A model generated the notes under the pieces. It searched no databases and was not told the DNA's origin. It worked only from the letters and a program-made list of their open reading frames with translations. From contig CAKVHF010000005.1 in NCBI GenBank assembly GCA_934748015.1, positions 1 through 64,000 of the forward strand: a stretch of 64,000 bases of DNA, given 5' to 3'. Numbering within the stretch: position 1 is the first letter of the stretch; every line of letters begins with the position of its first letter. Of the stretch, positions 43,848 to 52,897 are shown piece after piece. Both the position numbers and the translations under genes were made by a program. The DNA is from an uncultured Clostridia bacterium. GTDB taxonomy: Bacteria; Bacillota; Clostridia; Christensenellales; UBA1242.

Positions 43848-44978
43848 TTATTTCCTAACAAGCAAAGCAATGCTCTCTATATGATTGGTATGAGGGAACA
43901 TATCAAAACATTCCACCGATTTCAAAATAAAATCTTTTTGTAACAATTTGATATCCCTAGCAAGCGTAGTTGGATCACATGACATATACACCATGCGATC
44001 TATATTGGAGTTAAGTATTGCATTGATTGTCTCTGGCTCTGCACCGTTTCGTGCTGGATCTAGAAAGCATTTAGAATAACCACCTATATCAATATTATTT
44101 ATCACATCACCACATGCACCAGTGTATATATCCAAGTTGGCTATATTATTCAGCTTTTTGTTGATTTCTGCATTTTTAGTTGCTTCTTTGTTATATTCAA
44201 TACTTATAACTTTATTACACTTTTTGGCAAAAAGTATAGATGTTATGCCAATACCACTATACATATCGACAATATTATCACATGTATTGATGTCCAATAG
44301 TTTCATTGCCCTATTATACATTGCTTTGCATATCTCTAGATTGACTTGCAAGAAACTATTGGGTGATATCTGATATTTTACACCCAAGATATTAGATTGT
44401 ATATACTTCTCACCCTTAACAAAACTAAAGCCTTTGTCATCAAAAACCAACTTGTCTGATCTAGAATTAACATTGACATATAGAGATACTTTCTTGAACG
44501 CCTCACTAAGCTTAGCATACAGATATTCTCTGCCGGCAAAGTTCTTAGTCGTTGTTACAATTGTACACATAATATTGCCATCTATCACCCTTGCAACAAC
44601 ATATCTGATAACGCCAGTTCTGGTGTCATTGTCATAAGGTTCGATCCTATATTTCGTTACAAATCCTCTAACAATTTCTATCAATTTGCCTAGCCATGTA
44701 TCATGCAAAAGGCACGACTTAATATCTACAACTCTTCTACTTCCTTCCTCGTAAAACCCAATTATAATTTTGCCCTTGAATTTCTTAATTGCAAGGTGAA
44801 CTTTGTTACGATACTTGTAAGGAAAAAACATTCCTATCGGTGTAGGAATATTTATATCTATATTGTTGTTATTAAATATATCTTGTACATAATTTTTCTT
44901 AAGCTGCAATTGCTCGGAATAGTCTATATCCATAAGCGAACAATTGCCACAATATTTAGCATATTCACATTTTTTCAT
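43848..44978 (-). CDS. 23S rRNA (uracil-C5)-methyltransferase, RlmD/RlmCD family
   Basis: A 376-aa SAM-dependent RNA methyltransferase. The N-terminal cysteines CEYAKYCGNC and a later Cys (KSCLL) form the family's iron-sulfur site. SAM motif: NIVDMYSGIGITS. Then FLDPARNGAEPE, and the catalytic Cys in MVYMSCDPTTLARD. There is no N-terminal TRAM domain, as in some short Clostridia members. The precise uridine target is not readable. Its start overlaps the whiA stop, so it is the last gene of the murB-whiA operon. Confidence 0.9.
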   Translation of the reverse strand: MKKCEYAKYCGNCSLMDIDYSEQLQLKKNYVQDIFNNNNIDINIPTPIGMFFPYKYRNKVHLAIKKFKGKIIIGFYEEGSRRVVDIKSCLLHDTWLGKLIEIVRGFVTKYRIEPYDNDTRTGVIRYVVARVIDGNIMCTIVTTTKNFAGREYLYAKLSEAFKKVSLYVNVNSRSDKLVFDDKGFSFVKGEKYIQSNILGVKYQISPNSFLQVNLEICKAMYNRAMKLLDINTCDNIVDMYSGIGITSILFAKKCNKVISIEYNKEATKNAEINKKLNNIANLDIYTGACGDVINNIDIGGYSKCFLDPARNGAEPETINAILNSNIDRMVYMSCDPTTLARDIKLLQKDFILKSVECFDMFPHTNHIESIALLVRK

Positions 44979-45976
44979 TAGAAATAACTCATCTTTAATT
45001 TATCTTTTTGTATCTTTTCAGCAATCTCAATTAACTTATTTAGTCTATGATTGATACCTGACTTGGATATATCTTTGCCATACAATTTCCTCAAAGTCTC
45101 TAGGCTCTCATCTGGATTGGCAAGCCTTATCAGTGCCAATTCCATAAGATCATCCGGCAATGACTCTAGTCCATTGGCATCTTGAATAATCTTGATTGCA
45201 TTAAGTTGCTTAACTGCTGCATTAACAGTCTTAGACAGATTGGCATTAAGGCAATTAGTCTGTCTATTGATACTATTTCTTAACTCTCTTATAGCAGCTT
45301 CGTTCTGCAGGCTTAGGACTGCCTTGCTTGCTCCGACCAGTGCTAGTGTATCACATATAAGTTGATATTCTTTGATATACACTATTGGATTTTTCTTACG
45401 GATTGTCATCTTGGCATTGATATCAAACACCTTCAATAGATTGATAAAGTCTTGTGCTAGCTCCTCAAAAGCAAATAGGAACTCCAAGTGATATCCACTA
45501 GTATTCTTCTCAATATTGCTATATTCCTTGATCTTAATGTTGCTTGTGGAACAACCTACAAATACGCCCTTAATGTATGATCTCTTGCAACACTCGTCTG
45601 CTATTATGAAATCAGCTATGCCATTGTTGACCTCTAGTGGGCCATCACGATTGATATCCATAATGCCTAGGTCTTTCAATATCTGAGTAGTTATACTAGC
45701 AGGCAAAGTTATCTTAAATCTATCGTTCTTAGTCTTAGTATTTTCTTCCGCCTTCTCAATGGTACATTCCATGCCATAATATTGTTTAACTATACTATTA
45801 ACCTTGTCAAACACCTCGGGCAACTCGGTGTATATCTCAACATTGATTGTCTTATTTGCCCCAAAGCCCAATAATCCCGAGCACTTAATAAGCGCACTCA
45901 AAAAAGCAATTGCACAGCAGTCGCTTGTAATTTCTTCTTTTAGTACTTCCAATTTTGCTTCGGATGCAAAAGACAT
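44978..45976 (-). CDS. whiA: WhiA, sporulation/cell-division regulator
   Basis: 332 aa: an N-terminal pair of LAGLIDADG-like domains starting SFASEAKLEVLKEEI, and a C-terminal helix-turn-helix (LRKLYGKDISKSGINHRL) preceded by NCLNANLSKTVNAAVKQ. WhiA binds DNA and influences division and chromosome segregation in Bacillota. It starts after GGGGAA. In most Bacillota rapZ and yvcK lie just upstream; here their place is taken by a PHP gene and a mazG-like gene. Confidence 0.95.
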   Translation of the reverse strand: MSFASEAKLEVLKEEITSDCCAIAFLSALIKCSGLLGFGANKTINVEIYTELPEVFDKVNSIVKQYYGMECTIEKAEENTKTKNDRFKITLPASITTQILKDLGIMDINRDGPLEVNNGIADFIIADECCKRSYIKGVFVGCSTSNIKIKEYSNIEKNTSGYHLEFLFAFEELAQDFINLLKVFDINAKMTIRKKNPIVYIKEYQLICDTLALVGASKAVLSLQNEAAIRELRNSINRQTNCLNANLSKTVNAAVKQLNAIKIIQDANGLESLPDDLMELALIRLANPDESLETLRKLYGKDISKSGINHRLNKLIEIAEKIQKDKLKMSYF

Positions 45977-45997
45977 CTTTCTTTTCCCCTTTCGTTA

Positions 45998-46309
45998 TTA
46001 ATCTTCTTTGGTTTCTGACTTAACAAGCACACCTTTCTTATCATAAGCGTACTTGCGATGTTCGTTAATATTTAGTTTCTTATTGATCTCATCTTCTAGC
46101 GAAAATCCAAGCAGTTCGGACAATCCCATAAGATATATTGCTACATCTGCTAGTTCGCTACCTAGATCGTCTTTCTTCTTACGCCATGCATCATACGCTT
46201 CACCCACCTCACCATACAATAGACAGAACTCCATGTGTAGATTGGTTGTATTGAAACCCTTATTAATTTTATTTTGTATAATTCTCTTTTGTACTTCGTT
46301 TAAATCCAT
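45998..46309 (-). CDS. MazG-like nucleotide pyrophosphohydrolase
   Basis: About 103 aa with one all-alpha NTP-PPase domain: EFCLLYGEVGEAYDAWRKKKDDLGSELADVA carries the ExxE...ExxD metal-binding pattern (GEVGEAYDA and GSELADVAIY). Such enzymes cleave damaged or regulatory nucleoside triphosphates to monophosphates. The start at 46309 has GGTGGA upstream, overlapping the end of the PHP gene region. It is part of the murB-whiA operon. Confidence 0.8.
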   Translation of the reverse strand: MDLNEVQKRIIQNKINKGFNTTNLHMEFCLLYGEVGEAYDAWRKKKDDLGSELADVAIYLMGLSELLGFSLEDEINKKLNINEHRKYAYDKKGVLVKSETKED

Positions 46310-46325
46310 AATTGTCCACCATTTG

Positions 46326-47054
46326 TTAACATCTTTTGTCAAAGTTAGGGACTTTGTTAAGATTGGCTATTTGATTTTCTGGGATATTGAATTTCTCAGC
46401 AATTGTTAGTCCCAATCTAACATTGCCCACATTGGTTGCAATATGTGCATCCGAGTCCAATATGAACATAACACCAGTGTCTACAACTTGTCTAAAAGTC
46501 TTGTCGTCAATGCAGTGTTTTCTGCCATTTAATTCAAAGAATATATTGTGCTCCTTACAGAACTTAGCCAATCTAACACAATCTACTGGGCATGCATAGT
46601 TAGGATGTGCCACAATTGCAATCTTAGGGTTGTCCTGCAAAGCCTTGATATATGCATAAGTATTAAGTTCAATATTCTTAGGGGTTAACTTTCGCATTTT
46701 AGCATGTCTGCGTTTGTCAAAGAACCCTGCACCGCTACTCTTGTGATAGCCCAGTATCACTATATCCAGCTTGTCCTGCATATTGCGTGGAATATCAATT
46801 TTGCCCGATTGATCTATCAGATTGGCTTCAACCGCCTTCAGTACCCTAATGGTTGTCCCAGCATTGATACGCTCCACCTCTCTTATCTGCGATTCGAAAT
46901 CAGCTGGCTTCATGCCGTACATGTGGAAATACCCATGCTCACTGCAAGCAATCTCCTTTAGTCCTTTGTCAATAGCAGTATTAACATTGTCTGTTATTGT
47001 GCTTTTGGCATCCTTGCTATATATGCTATGTGTATGATAATCTCCGTATAACAT
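46326..47054 (-). CDS. PHP-domain phosphoesterase
   Basis: 242 aa, a complete PHP fold: DYHTHSIYSKDA (first metal His pair), EHGYFH, KAVEANLID, VAHPNYA, FELNGRKH, and LDSDAHIATNVG (last Asp-His). It is related to histidinol phosphatase and YcdX-like hydrolases. It commonly lies in the murB-rapZ-whiA region of Clostridia. Substrate unknown. It starts after GGAGATAAG and is 1 nt from murB. Confidence 0.88.
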   Translation of the reverse strand: MLYGDYHTHSIYSKDAKSTITDNVNTAIDKGLKEIACSEHGYFHMYGMKPADFESQIREVERINAGTTIRVLKAVEANLIDQSGKIDIPRNMQDKLDIVILGYHKSSGAGFFDKRRHAKMRKLTPKNIELNTYAYIKALQDNPKIAIVAHPNYACPVDCVRLAKFCKEHNIFFELNGRKHCIDDKTFRQVVDTGVMFILDSDAHIATNVGNVRLGLTIAEKFNIPENQIANLNKVPNFDKRC

Positions 47055-47963
47055 CTACTTATCTCCTATTATCCTCTGTTCTAGTTCCAGATCCACTCCA
47101 TACTCCCGCTTAACTTGTGCCTTTATTACACCGATTAGAGATATAATATCTTCACCCGTTGCACTGCCCTTGTTAACAATGAAATTGGCATGTTTGTCTG
47201 AAACATAAGCATTGTTAATATTGTAATTTTTTAAACCACATTTGTCAATCAATTCGCCCGCAAAGTAATTATTGCCATTTTTGAACACACTGCCTGCATT
47301 GGGATATCCGACCCCTTGCTTGGATCGCCTAATCTCTAATGTCTTAAGTATATTGTTGCTGATAGTTTCCCTGTCACTTTGCTTCAAGCACAACTCTACC
47401 CTTAGTATTATTCCGCCACCATCTTGAAATATACTTTTGCGATAGCCAAAGCCACATTCATCCTTGTTCCAAAGGCGAATTTTGCCATCAATATATATTA
47501 GCACACTTCCCACAACTCTGTCTATACTAAAATCAAATGCTTGTGCATTCATATACACAGCACCACCCATTGTCCCTGGGATGCCGATTGCCTGTTCCAT
47601 GCCTGTTAGGTTATTATCTTTAGCAAAATTAATTACATCCAATATACTTGCTCCACTATCGGCTATTACGTTATTGCCCTGCATATAAATATTACTAAAT
47701 TTATTGCCAAATATAATTACTACGCCATCTATTATAGGCCTAGCAAGTATGATATTAGTTCCGTTACCTATCACTATTGGCTTAATGCCAAGTTGTTCAC
47801 AAAAAGACATTGTTTTGCAAAAAGTCTCTAGTGAATTAACTATAACTGCAACCTTTGCAACGCTATGGACTTTGTAAGAATTATGTGGATAGAGGTCATA
47901 ATTCTTTCTAACAACACCTTTCTCTAGATTTTGTCTTAAAGTCTTGTACAATCTGTTAAGCAT
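47055..47963 (-). CDS. murB: UDP-N-acetylenolpyruvoylglucosamine reductase
   Basis: An FAD enzyme that makes UDP-N-acetylmuramic acid for peptidoglycan. The length is about 302 aa, type II MurB. FAD-binding GNGTNIILA and GIPGTMGGAVYMNAQAF are clear, FGYRKSIF follows, and the catalytic PNAGSVFKNG holds the Ser proton donor. The start at 47963 follows GGTGAG. It heads the operon murB-PHP-mazG-whiA-rlmD and diverges from uvrC. Confidence 0.96.
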   Translation of the reverse strand: MLNRLYKTLRQNLEKGVVRKNYDLYPHNSYKVHSVAKVAVIVNSLETFCKTMSFCEQLGIKPIVIGNGTNIILARPIIDGVVIIFGNKFSNIYMQGNNVIADSGASILDVINFAKDNNLTGMEQAIGIPGTMGGAVYMNAQAFDFSIDRVVGSVLIYIDGKIRLWNKDECGFGYRKSIFQDGGGIILRVELCLKQSDRETISNNILKTLEIRRSKQGVGYPNAGSVFKNGNNYFAGELIDKCGLKNYNINNAYVSDKHANFIVNKGSATGEDIISLIGVIKAQVKREYGVDLELEQRIIGDK

Positions 47964-47993
47964 AATTCTCACCCCCTGTGTTACATTTAATAG

Positions 47994-48022
47994 AATATAT
48001 GAGAAAAAGAAAATCTTGGCAA
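47994..48022 (-). promoter_or_regulatory. Promoter of the murB-whiA operon
   Basis: TTGCCA (48022-48017), a 17-nt spacer and TATATT (47999-47994), back to back with the uvrC promoter. Confidence 0.6.
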
Positions 48023-48029
48023 CTAACAA

Positions 48030-48059
48030 TTGATAAAACTATGCACAAAATGTTATACT
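48030..48059 (+). promoter_or_regulatory. Promoter of uvrC, directly next to the start codon
   Basis: TTGATA (48030-48035), an 18-nt spacer and TATACT (48054-48059). The ATG at 48066 begins 6 nt after the -10 box. Confidence 0.7.
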
Positions 48060-48065
48060 AGTAGT

Positions 48066-49889
48066 ATGAACAAAGAAATATTACAAAGGATCAAAGAAAA
48101 ACTGCGAACTGTTCCAACCACTCCCGGCGTATACCGAATGTTGGATATAGACGGCAACATAATATATGTCGGCAAAGCTGTCAACCTAAAAAGGCGTGTC
48201 AGTTCTTATTTCCTTGCCACAAAAAAACAAGAAAAAGTTGCTCAAATGGTGGAAAAAGTGTATGACTTCGAATATACACTAACCAATTCCGAACTAGAGG
48301 CACTTAACCTAGAGAGTAACCTTATCCACAAGATCCAACCATTCTATAACATCCTACTTAAGGACGGCAAAGCATTTCCATATATCAAGATAGATATGCG
48401 AAAAGATTTCCCAGTTATCGAAGTTACTAGAAGGATCTCGAAAGATGGTGCAATGTATTTCGGTCCATACTTCAACAAGATAGACATAAGGTCGCTAACT
48501 GACATCATAGAGCATACTTTCAAGTTGCGTACATGTAGCAACAATATAACACTGCTCAAGAGATTGCCTCGCCCATGCCTTAACTACGCTATGGGACTAT
48601 GCTTAGCACCATGTGTCAACAAGGATATCCATGCCGAGTATATGGAAGAGATCAAGAAAGTTGTTAATTTCCTTAAAGGCAACCTTACTCAAGCAAGAGA
48701 CATCTTGCAACAAAAGATGTTAAATGCGTCAAGTCTGCAAATGTACGAAAAAGCACTGGAATACAAAAAACAACTGACGCTGATAGAAAATCTAAAGAGG
48801 CTGAATATAACCGAATTAACACAAGACATAGACTTAGATATATTTGGCTATGCAACCAATGGGGAACACTCTTGTATGTCGTTATTGGTTGTGCGTGGTG
48901 GCAAAATGGTCGGAAGTAGCAACTATTCTATCGTAGATGGCAGTATTGAAGATGACGAAACCAAGACTAACTTTATCACCCAATATTACATTAGCCAAAA
49001 GAAGATTGCTGACACAATAGTGTGCGACATAGAAGATATCGAGGCATTGTCAACATGGCTAAATGACACCGCTGGCAAAAAGATAAATGTTATTCATCCA
49101 AAGACTAGCATCAAAAAAAGACTGCTAGACATGGCTAACGATAACGCAAAAGAATATTTGACCAAAACAATACAACAAAGTAGCATATATAGTCTAAAGA
49201 CGCAAGGTGCAATGGAGACTTTGCAAACCAAATTGGGACTATCTAGACTACCCAGAAGGATCGAGGGTTATGATATATCAAACCTACAAGGCACTAATAC
49301 TGTTGCCAGCATGGTAGTCTTTGAGAACGCAACCCCTAACAAAAAACATTATAGGAAGTTCAAGATAGATATCGATCAGCAAAACGACTTCTTTAGCATG
49401 AACAACGTAATATCACGTAGATTTACCGAGTATCGCAAAGGCGAAGATGTTAGTTTTGCTAAAATGCCCGATCTAGTATTGATAGATGGCGGACTAGGAC
49501 AGTTGCACAAAGCCTATGAAGCACTAAAATCTAACGGCATCAATGTCGACATTGTGTCATTAGCCAAAAGAGATGAGTTAATATACACTATCCACTCTTC
49601 CAAGCCTGTGCAGTTAGCCAAAAGTGACTATGCATTGAAATTGTTACAAAACGTCCGAGACGAAAGTCATAGATTTGCAATAACATTCCAGCGATCACTG
49701 AGAAAAAACACTATGGGTAGCGAACTGGAAAAAGTAAGTGGCTTAAGCAACATCGCAATTAACAATCTTGTCGCTCATTTCAAAAGCACTAAAGCAATCA
49801 AAACTGCAAGCATAGACGAGTTAACCGCAGTCAGCGGAATAGGCAACATAACCGCCCGCAAGATATTTGATTATTTTCACAAAGGTTGA
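48066..49889 (+). CDS. uvrC: Excinuclease ABC subunit C
   Basis: The dual-incision nuclease of nucleotide excision repair, about 607 aa. The N-terminal GIY-YIG domain (TTPGVYRMLDIDGNIIYVGKA) is followed by the UvrB-binding coiled coil, an RNase H-like domain (RIEGYDISNLQGTNTVASMVVF, PDLVLIDGGLGQL), and C-terminal HhH motifs (LEKVSGLSNIAI, LTAVSGIGNITARKI). The start is set by family and by the promoter: transcription would begin at or next to the ATG and there is no Shine-Dalgarno site. Confidence 0.97.
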   Translation: MNKEILQRIKEKLRTVPTTPGVYRMLDIDGNIIYVGKAVNLKRRVSSYFLATKKQEKVAQMVEKVYDFEYTLTNSELEALNLESNLIHKIQPFYNILLKDGKAFPYIKIDMRKDFPVIEVTRRISKDGAMYFGPYFNKIDIRSLTDIIEHTFKLRTCSNNITLLKRLPRPCLNYAMGLCLAPCVNKDIHAEYMEEIKKVVNFLKGNLTQARDILQQKMLNASSLQMYEKALEYKKQLTLIENLKRLNITELTQDIDLDIFGYATNGEHSCMSLLVVRGGKMVGSSNYSIVDGSIEDDETKTNFITQYYISQKKIADTIVCDIEDIEALSTWLNDTAGKKINVIHPKTSIKKRLLDMANDNAKEYLTKTIQQSSIYSLKTQGAMETLQTKLGLSRLPRRIEGYDISNLQGTNTVASMVVFENATPNKKHYRKFKIDIDQQNDFFSMNNVISRRFTEYRKGEDVSFAKMPDLVLIDGGLGQLHKAYEALKSNGINVDIVSLAKRDELIYTIHSSKPVQLAKSDYALKLLQNVRDESHRFAITFQRSLRKNTMGSELEKVSGLSNIAINNLVAHFKSTKAIKTASIDELTAVSGIGNITARKIFDYFHKG

Positions 49890-49989
49890 TTATTAACACA
49901 AAAGTTATTTATTGTCACAAACCCACAAATAAAACAAAATAAAATTATGAATAAATTATAATCATATAAAACTAATATTAACAAAAAAA

Positions 49990-50035
49990 ATAAGATATGC
50001 GAATAATTGTAAATTTCACATATCTTGTTTTTTTT
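49990..50035 (+). terminator. Terminator of uvrC
   Basis: AAGATATG pairs with CATATCTT and is followed by a T-rich run, about 100 nt after the stop codon. Confidence 0.75.
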
Positions 50036-50156
50036 CTAATTAATCTAACACTACCCACCTGACGTAACAAACAATACTGCGATTGCATATATACTATTAT
50101 CTAATATTGTTTTGCTATACTATCAAAAAAACTTTTTTGAAAACAGGGAGAACAAA

Positions 50157-50321
50157 ATGAATTTATTTTCCAACGATATTTTATTGGTTTTGCTAATATC
50201 CATATTGTCGTCTTCGACCGAAACCGACCTAAATACTAACTCCAACTTTCTATTACTACTGCTATTGATACTCTCCACCAACAACAATAACAACAACTCT
50301 TGTTGTAACTGTGGTATCTAG
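50157..50321 (+). CDS. Small Asn-rich, Cys-tailed hydrophobic peptide
   Basis: 54 aa: MNLFSNDILLVLLISILSSS, a polar middle, a second hydrophobic run (FLLLLLLILS) and a tail of six Asn ending SCCNCGI. GGGAG lies 6-7 nt before the ATG, which makes translation likely. Small two-helix peptides with Asn/Cys/Gly tails are frequent near spore genes in Clostridia; a spore or membrane role is only a guess. It converges on paralogue D with 4 nt between stop codons. Confidence 0.6.
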   Translation: MNLFSNDILLVLLISILSSSTETDLNTNSNFLLLLLLILSTNNNNNNSCCNCGI

Positions 50322-50325
50322 TCAG

Positions 50326-51804
50326 TTATGCACGGTTCCATAGACATCCAGAATATGTGCTTGTTAGATATGTTGCATTAGCACTTGGATCGTTTAAATC
50401 AAGTTTAATTGTAGATCCAGATGAAAGATCTTGCACTGTCCAGCCCTTAGGATTGCTAAAAGTAACGCTTGTAAGAGAACTATCTACAAATGTACTAGGT
50501 GCCAATTGTTTAACACCTGCTGGGATTGTAAATGTTTTCAAATTGGTTGTATCATTAAATGCAGCAACTCCAATAGAAGTTATACTATCTGGCATATTGA
50601 TGCTACTTAGTTTTGAGCAACCCCTGAATGCGGCATCACCAATTTGTGTTATTCCGTCACCAAGTGTTACACTAGTAAGATTGGTACAACCCTCAAATTC
50701 GGAAGAATTTAGACTGACAAAAGTCTTTGGAAGCACAATAGTTTGGATTGTTGTGTTGCCTTTGAAATAAATAGTAGAAGAATCATATTGAAATATTCCA
50801 ACAACTTCTCCAGTAGTACTGCCTATTTTTACAACATCAGGAACAATGATATTTGTGGCAGTTCCACTATACATAGGATCTGAAACGCTTCCTACATAAA
50901 AATTGCTTCCATCGCTAAAGTAACTTAATCCACTAGTCGCAGTTTCAAACTTAGGATACAACTTAGTTGTTTCAGTTATAACCATTGGAAAGTTTGCCTT
51001 AGAAGTTAGCCCAGAATTAGTATACCAACCTGTGAAGCATTTGCTCTCAACCATTGGATATACTGCAGGCTCAACATTCTCGACACCTACCATAAGATCA
51101 ATCTTGTTTACTGCATCTGCGTTATAAAATCCTGTCTGAGAAGTATTGACATTGACAATGCTATTTCCGCTACCTGTAGAATCGACAGTGGCAGATGTAC
51201 CCTTAGCTAGATCCCAGCCAAAGTCACCCTGGAAATCCACATCGGCTAGCAAATCATGTATAGCAACCATAACATATACATATCTAGTTGAACTAACTGG
51301 CAATGCTTGCTTGTTGAAGGTAGTTGATGTACTAGAGGCATTGCTACCCAGTTGTGTTGTAGATGTCATGTATGTAATATCTACATTGTTATTAACATCG
51401 CTTGGGATCATAATTGTATTATCTGCATTAAGCAACTGATCTATTGTTGCAGGAATGCTAGAGGACAAGTTGGTGAATTTGTATTCATACACAATTCTGC
51501 TATTTGTCTTATCTAGAGTAACCTCTGTTGCGTTTTGGTCAAGTGAGCCAGAAGTCTTATTGGCATCCAGTTCGATAGATGTTGCATTGCCATTACTCTT
51601 ATCTACCATGTCTGTTCCAGTTGAGCCTATATAGTATTTTGCTTCAACCCTAACATTAACATCACTACTAGTGTACTTAACATGTACCTTAGATTCTGCA
51701 CTTTGGTTGCCAGCAACTAGCACCACAATAAGTGTACCTGTGACAGCCACTATAGCCACTGCAATGACAATAACCAAAGCCAACATTTTTTTACTACTTG
51801 TCAT
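50326..51804 (-). CDS. BspA-like surface protein with shared N-module (paralogue D)
   Basis: About 492 aa. Membrane helix (LALVIVIAVAIVAVTGTLIVVLV), shared module (YTSSDVNVRVEAKYYIGS, YEYKFTNLS, RYVYVMVAIHDLL...FGWDL), InlB-type repeat (KCFTGWYTNSGL, KLYPKFE), then a few BspA-type repeats (MPDSITSIGVAAFND). It has neither the YDSRNNCNAI inserts nor a poly-G leader. It is close to paralogue C in size and design. The start at 51804 follows AGGAG. Confidence 0.78.
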   Translation of the reverse strand: MTSSKKMLALVIVIAVAIVAVTGTLIVVLVAGNQSAESKVHVKYTSSDVNVRVEAKYYIGSTGTDMVDKSNGNATSIELDANKTSGSLDQNATEVTLDKTNSRIVYEYKFTNLSSSIPATIDQLLNADNTIMIPSDVNNNVDITYMTSTTQLGSNASSTSTTFNKQALPVSSTRYVYVMVAIHDLLADVDFQGDFGWDLAKGTSATVDSTGSGNSIVNVNTSQTGFYNADAVNKIDLMVGVENVEPAVYPMVESKCFTGWYTNSGLTSKANFPMVITETTKLYPKFETATSGLSYFSDGSNFYVGSVSDPMYSGTATNIIVPDVVKIGSTTGEVVGIFQYDSSTIYFKGNTTIQTIVLPKTFVSLNSSEFEGCTNLTSVTLGDGITQIGDAAFRGCSKLSSINMPDSITSIGVAAFNDTTNLKTFTIPAGVKQLAPSTFVDSSLTSVTFSNPKGWTVQDLSSGSTIKLDLNDPSANATYLTSTYSGCLWNRA

Positions 51805-51930
51805 TTTTTCATTTCTCCTGCATTGATTATATTTACTTTTATCCTTAACTATATTATTAGTATTCTCTCTAAACAATATAATTGTATAACAATTTGATAA
51901 ATTTACAAAACAAATTATTATATTAATACC

Positions 51931-51999
51931 AAAAAAATAGCAACCTATGACCTTTAATAAAAATTATTTTTAAAAATCAAAATCAGTTGCTATTTTTTT
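51931..51999 (-). terminator. Terminator of the YjdF-like gene
   Basis: AATAGCAAC pairs with GTTGCTATT over an AT-rich loop and is followed by T7 on the minus strand. Confidence 0.7.
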
Positions 52000-52048
52000 A
52001 TTGTGTTTTAGTTATCTTGTTATAGTATTTCTACAATAAGACACTTAT

Positions 52049-52726
52049 TTATTTTATATTGTCCGCTATATCTGTGGTTGAACCTATCTTGTTGTGTACA
52101 ACAATTGGCTGTTTTCTCTTGCGGACATTGACAATTATGATATATGCCACAAAAAATAATATCGCTCCCAACATATCTGCCATTAGGTCATAAATGGTGT
52201 CTCTAATTGCTTCGTGACCCACCAATGCCCCGCCATCTAGTCCTGTATGCCTCTGACTATTAAGTCCCAAGATCTCATCTGACCAGAACTCCCAGAACTC
52301 CCACAATACACCCGCCATAGTTGCAAAAGATATTGTAAATAGTGCAATAAATAGTTTGTTATCCTTCTTATCCTTAGCAATCACTCTGTATAGATACAGA
52401 CCGAAAGCCCCCAAAAGTACACCGCTGGAAGCATGCAAGACTGTGTCATATATAGATATGATGTCATATAGTCCGTATATTGTTCCGCCCAGTGTTGTGC
52501 ACCATACAAATACAATATATGATATGCTTATGTAATTAGGTAGTCGCCACCTGAAGATCCAAAGTAGCAAATATGGAACAAAACATAACAGAACGAACAC
52601 TCCTGTCATCATCATTTTGAAGTCAGTATACAACTTAGGGATACACAAAAGCACAATCACTGTCGCAACCGCAAGTATGACCGAAATGGTCGTAAAAATA
52701 AACAAAGTTGAGATTTTTCTTTTCAT
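52049..52726 (-). CDS. YjdF/DUF2238-like membrane protein
   Basis: 225 aa, about six membrane helices. The family signature is visible: YDTVLHASSGVLLG, WEFWEFWSDEILGLNSQRH and RDTIYDLMADMLGAI, with conserved His, Glu and Asp in or near membrane helices. Function unknown. The ATG follows directly on the T run of a terminator-like hairpin; the only ribosome-site candidate (AAGGAT) is inside its 3' arm. Confidence 0.78.
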   Translation of the reverse strand: MKRKISTLFIFTTISVILAVATVIVLLCIPKLYTDFKMMMTGVFVLLCFVPYLLLWIFRWRLPNYISISYIVFVWCTTLGGTIYGLYDIISIYDTVLHASSGVLLGAFGLYLYRVIAKDKKDNKLFIALFTISFATMAGVLWEFWEFWSDEILGLNSQRHTGLDGGALVGHEAIRDTIYDLMADMLGAILFFVAYIIIVNVRKRKQPIVVHNKIGSTTDIADNIK

Positions 52727-52861
52727 AAAAAAACAAGATCCTTATAATAACTAGTGTGTGAAAATTGTTGTTAAAATATTTTATAAAATTTCACCCTTTA
52801 TAATTTTATTTTAACAAAAAATTTATTATATTCCAACTAATTATTAATATGGATCTTGTTT
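52727..52861 (-). terminator. 135-bp hairpin between prfA and the YjdF-like gene
   Basis: Outer arms AAACAAGATCC/GGATCTTGTTT, a middle helix AATAATTAGT/ACTAGTTATT (one G-U) and an inner GTTAAAATA/TATTTTAAC stack into one long hairpin. T7 follows on the minus strand and the next start codon comes at once. It is probably the prfA terminator and also the 5' leader of the next gene. Confidence 0.7.
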
Positions 52862-52897
52862 GTATTTTTTGGTAAATTACATTAATTTTTCTAAGAT

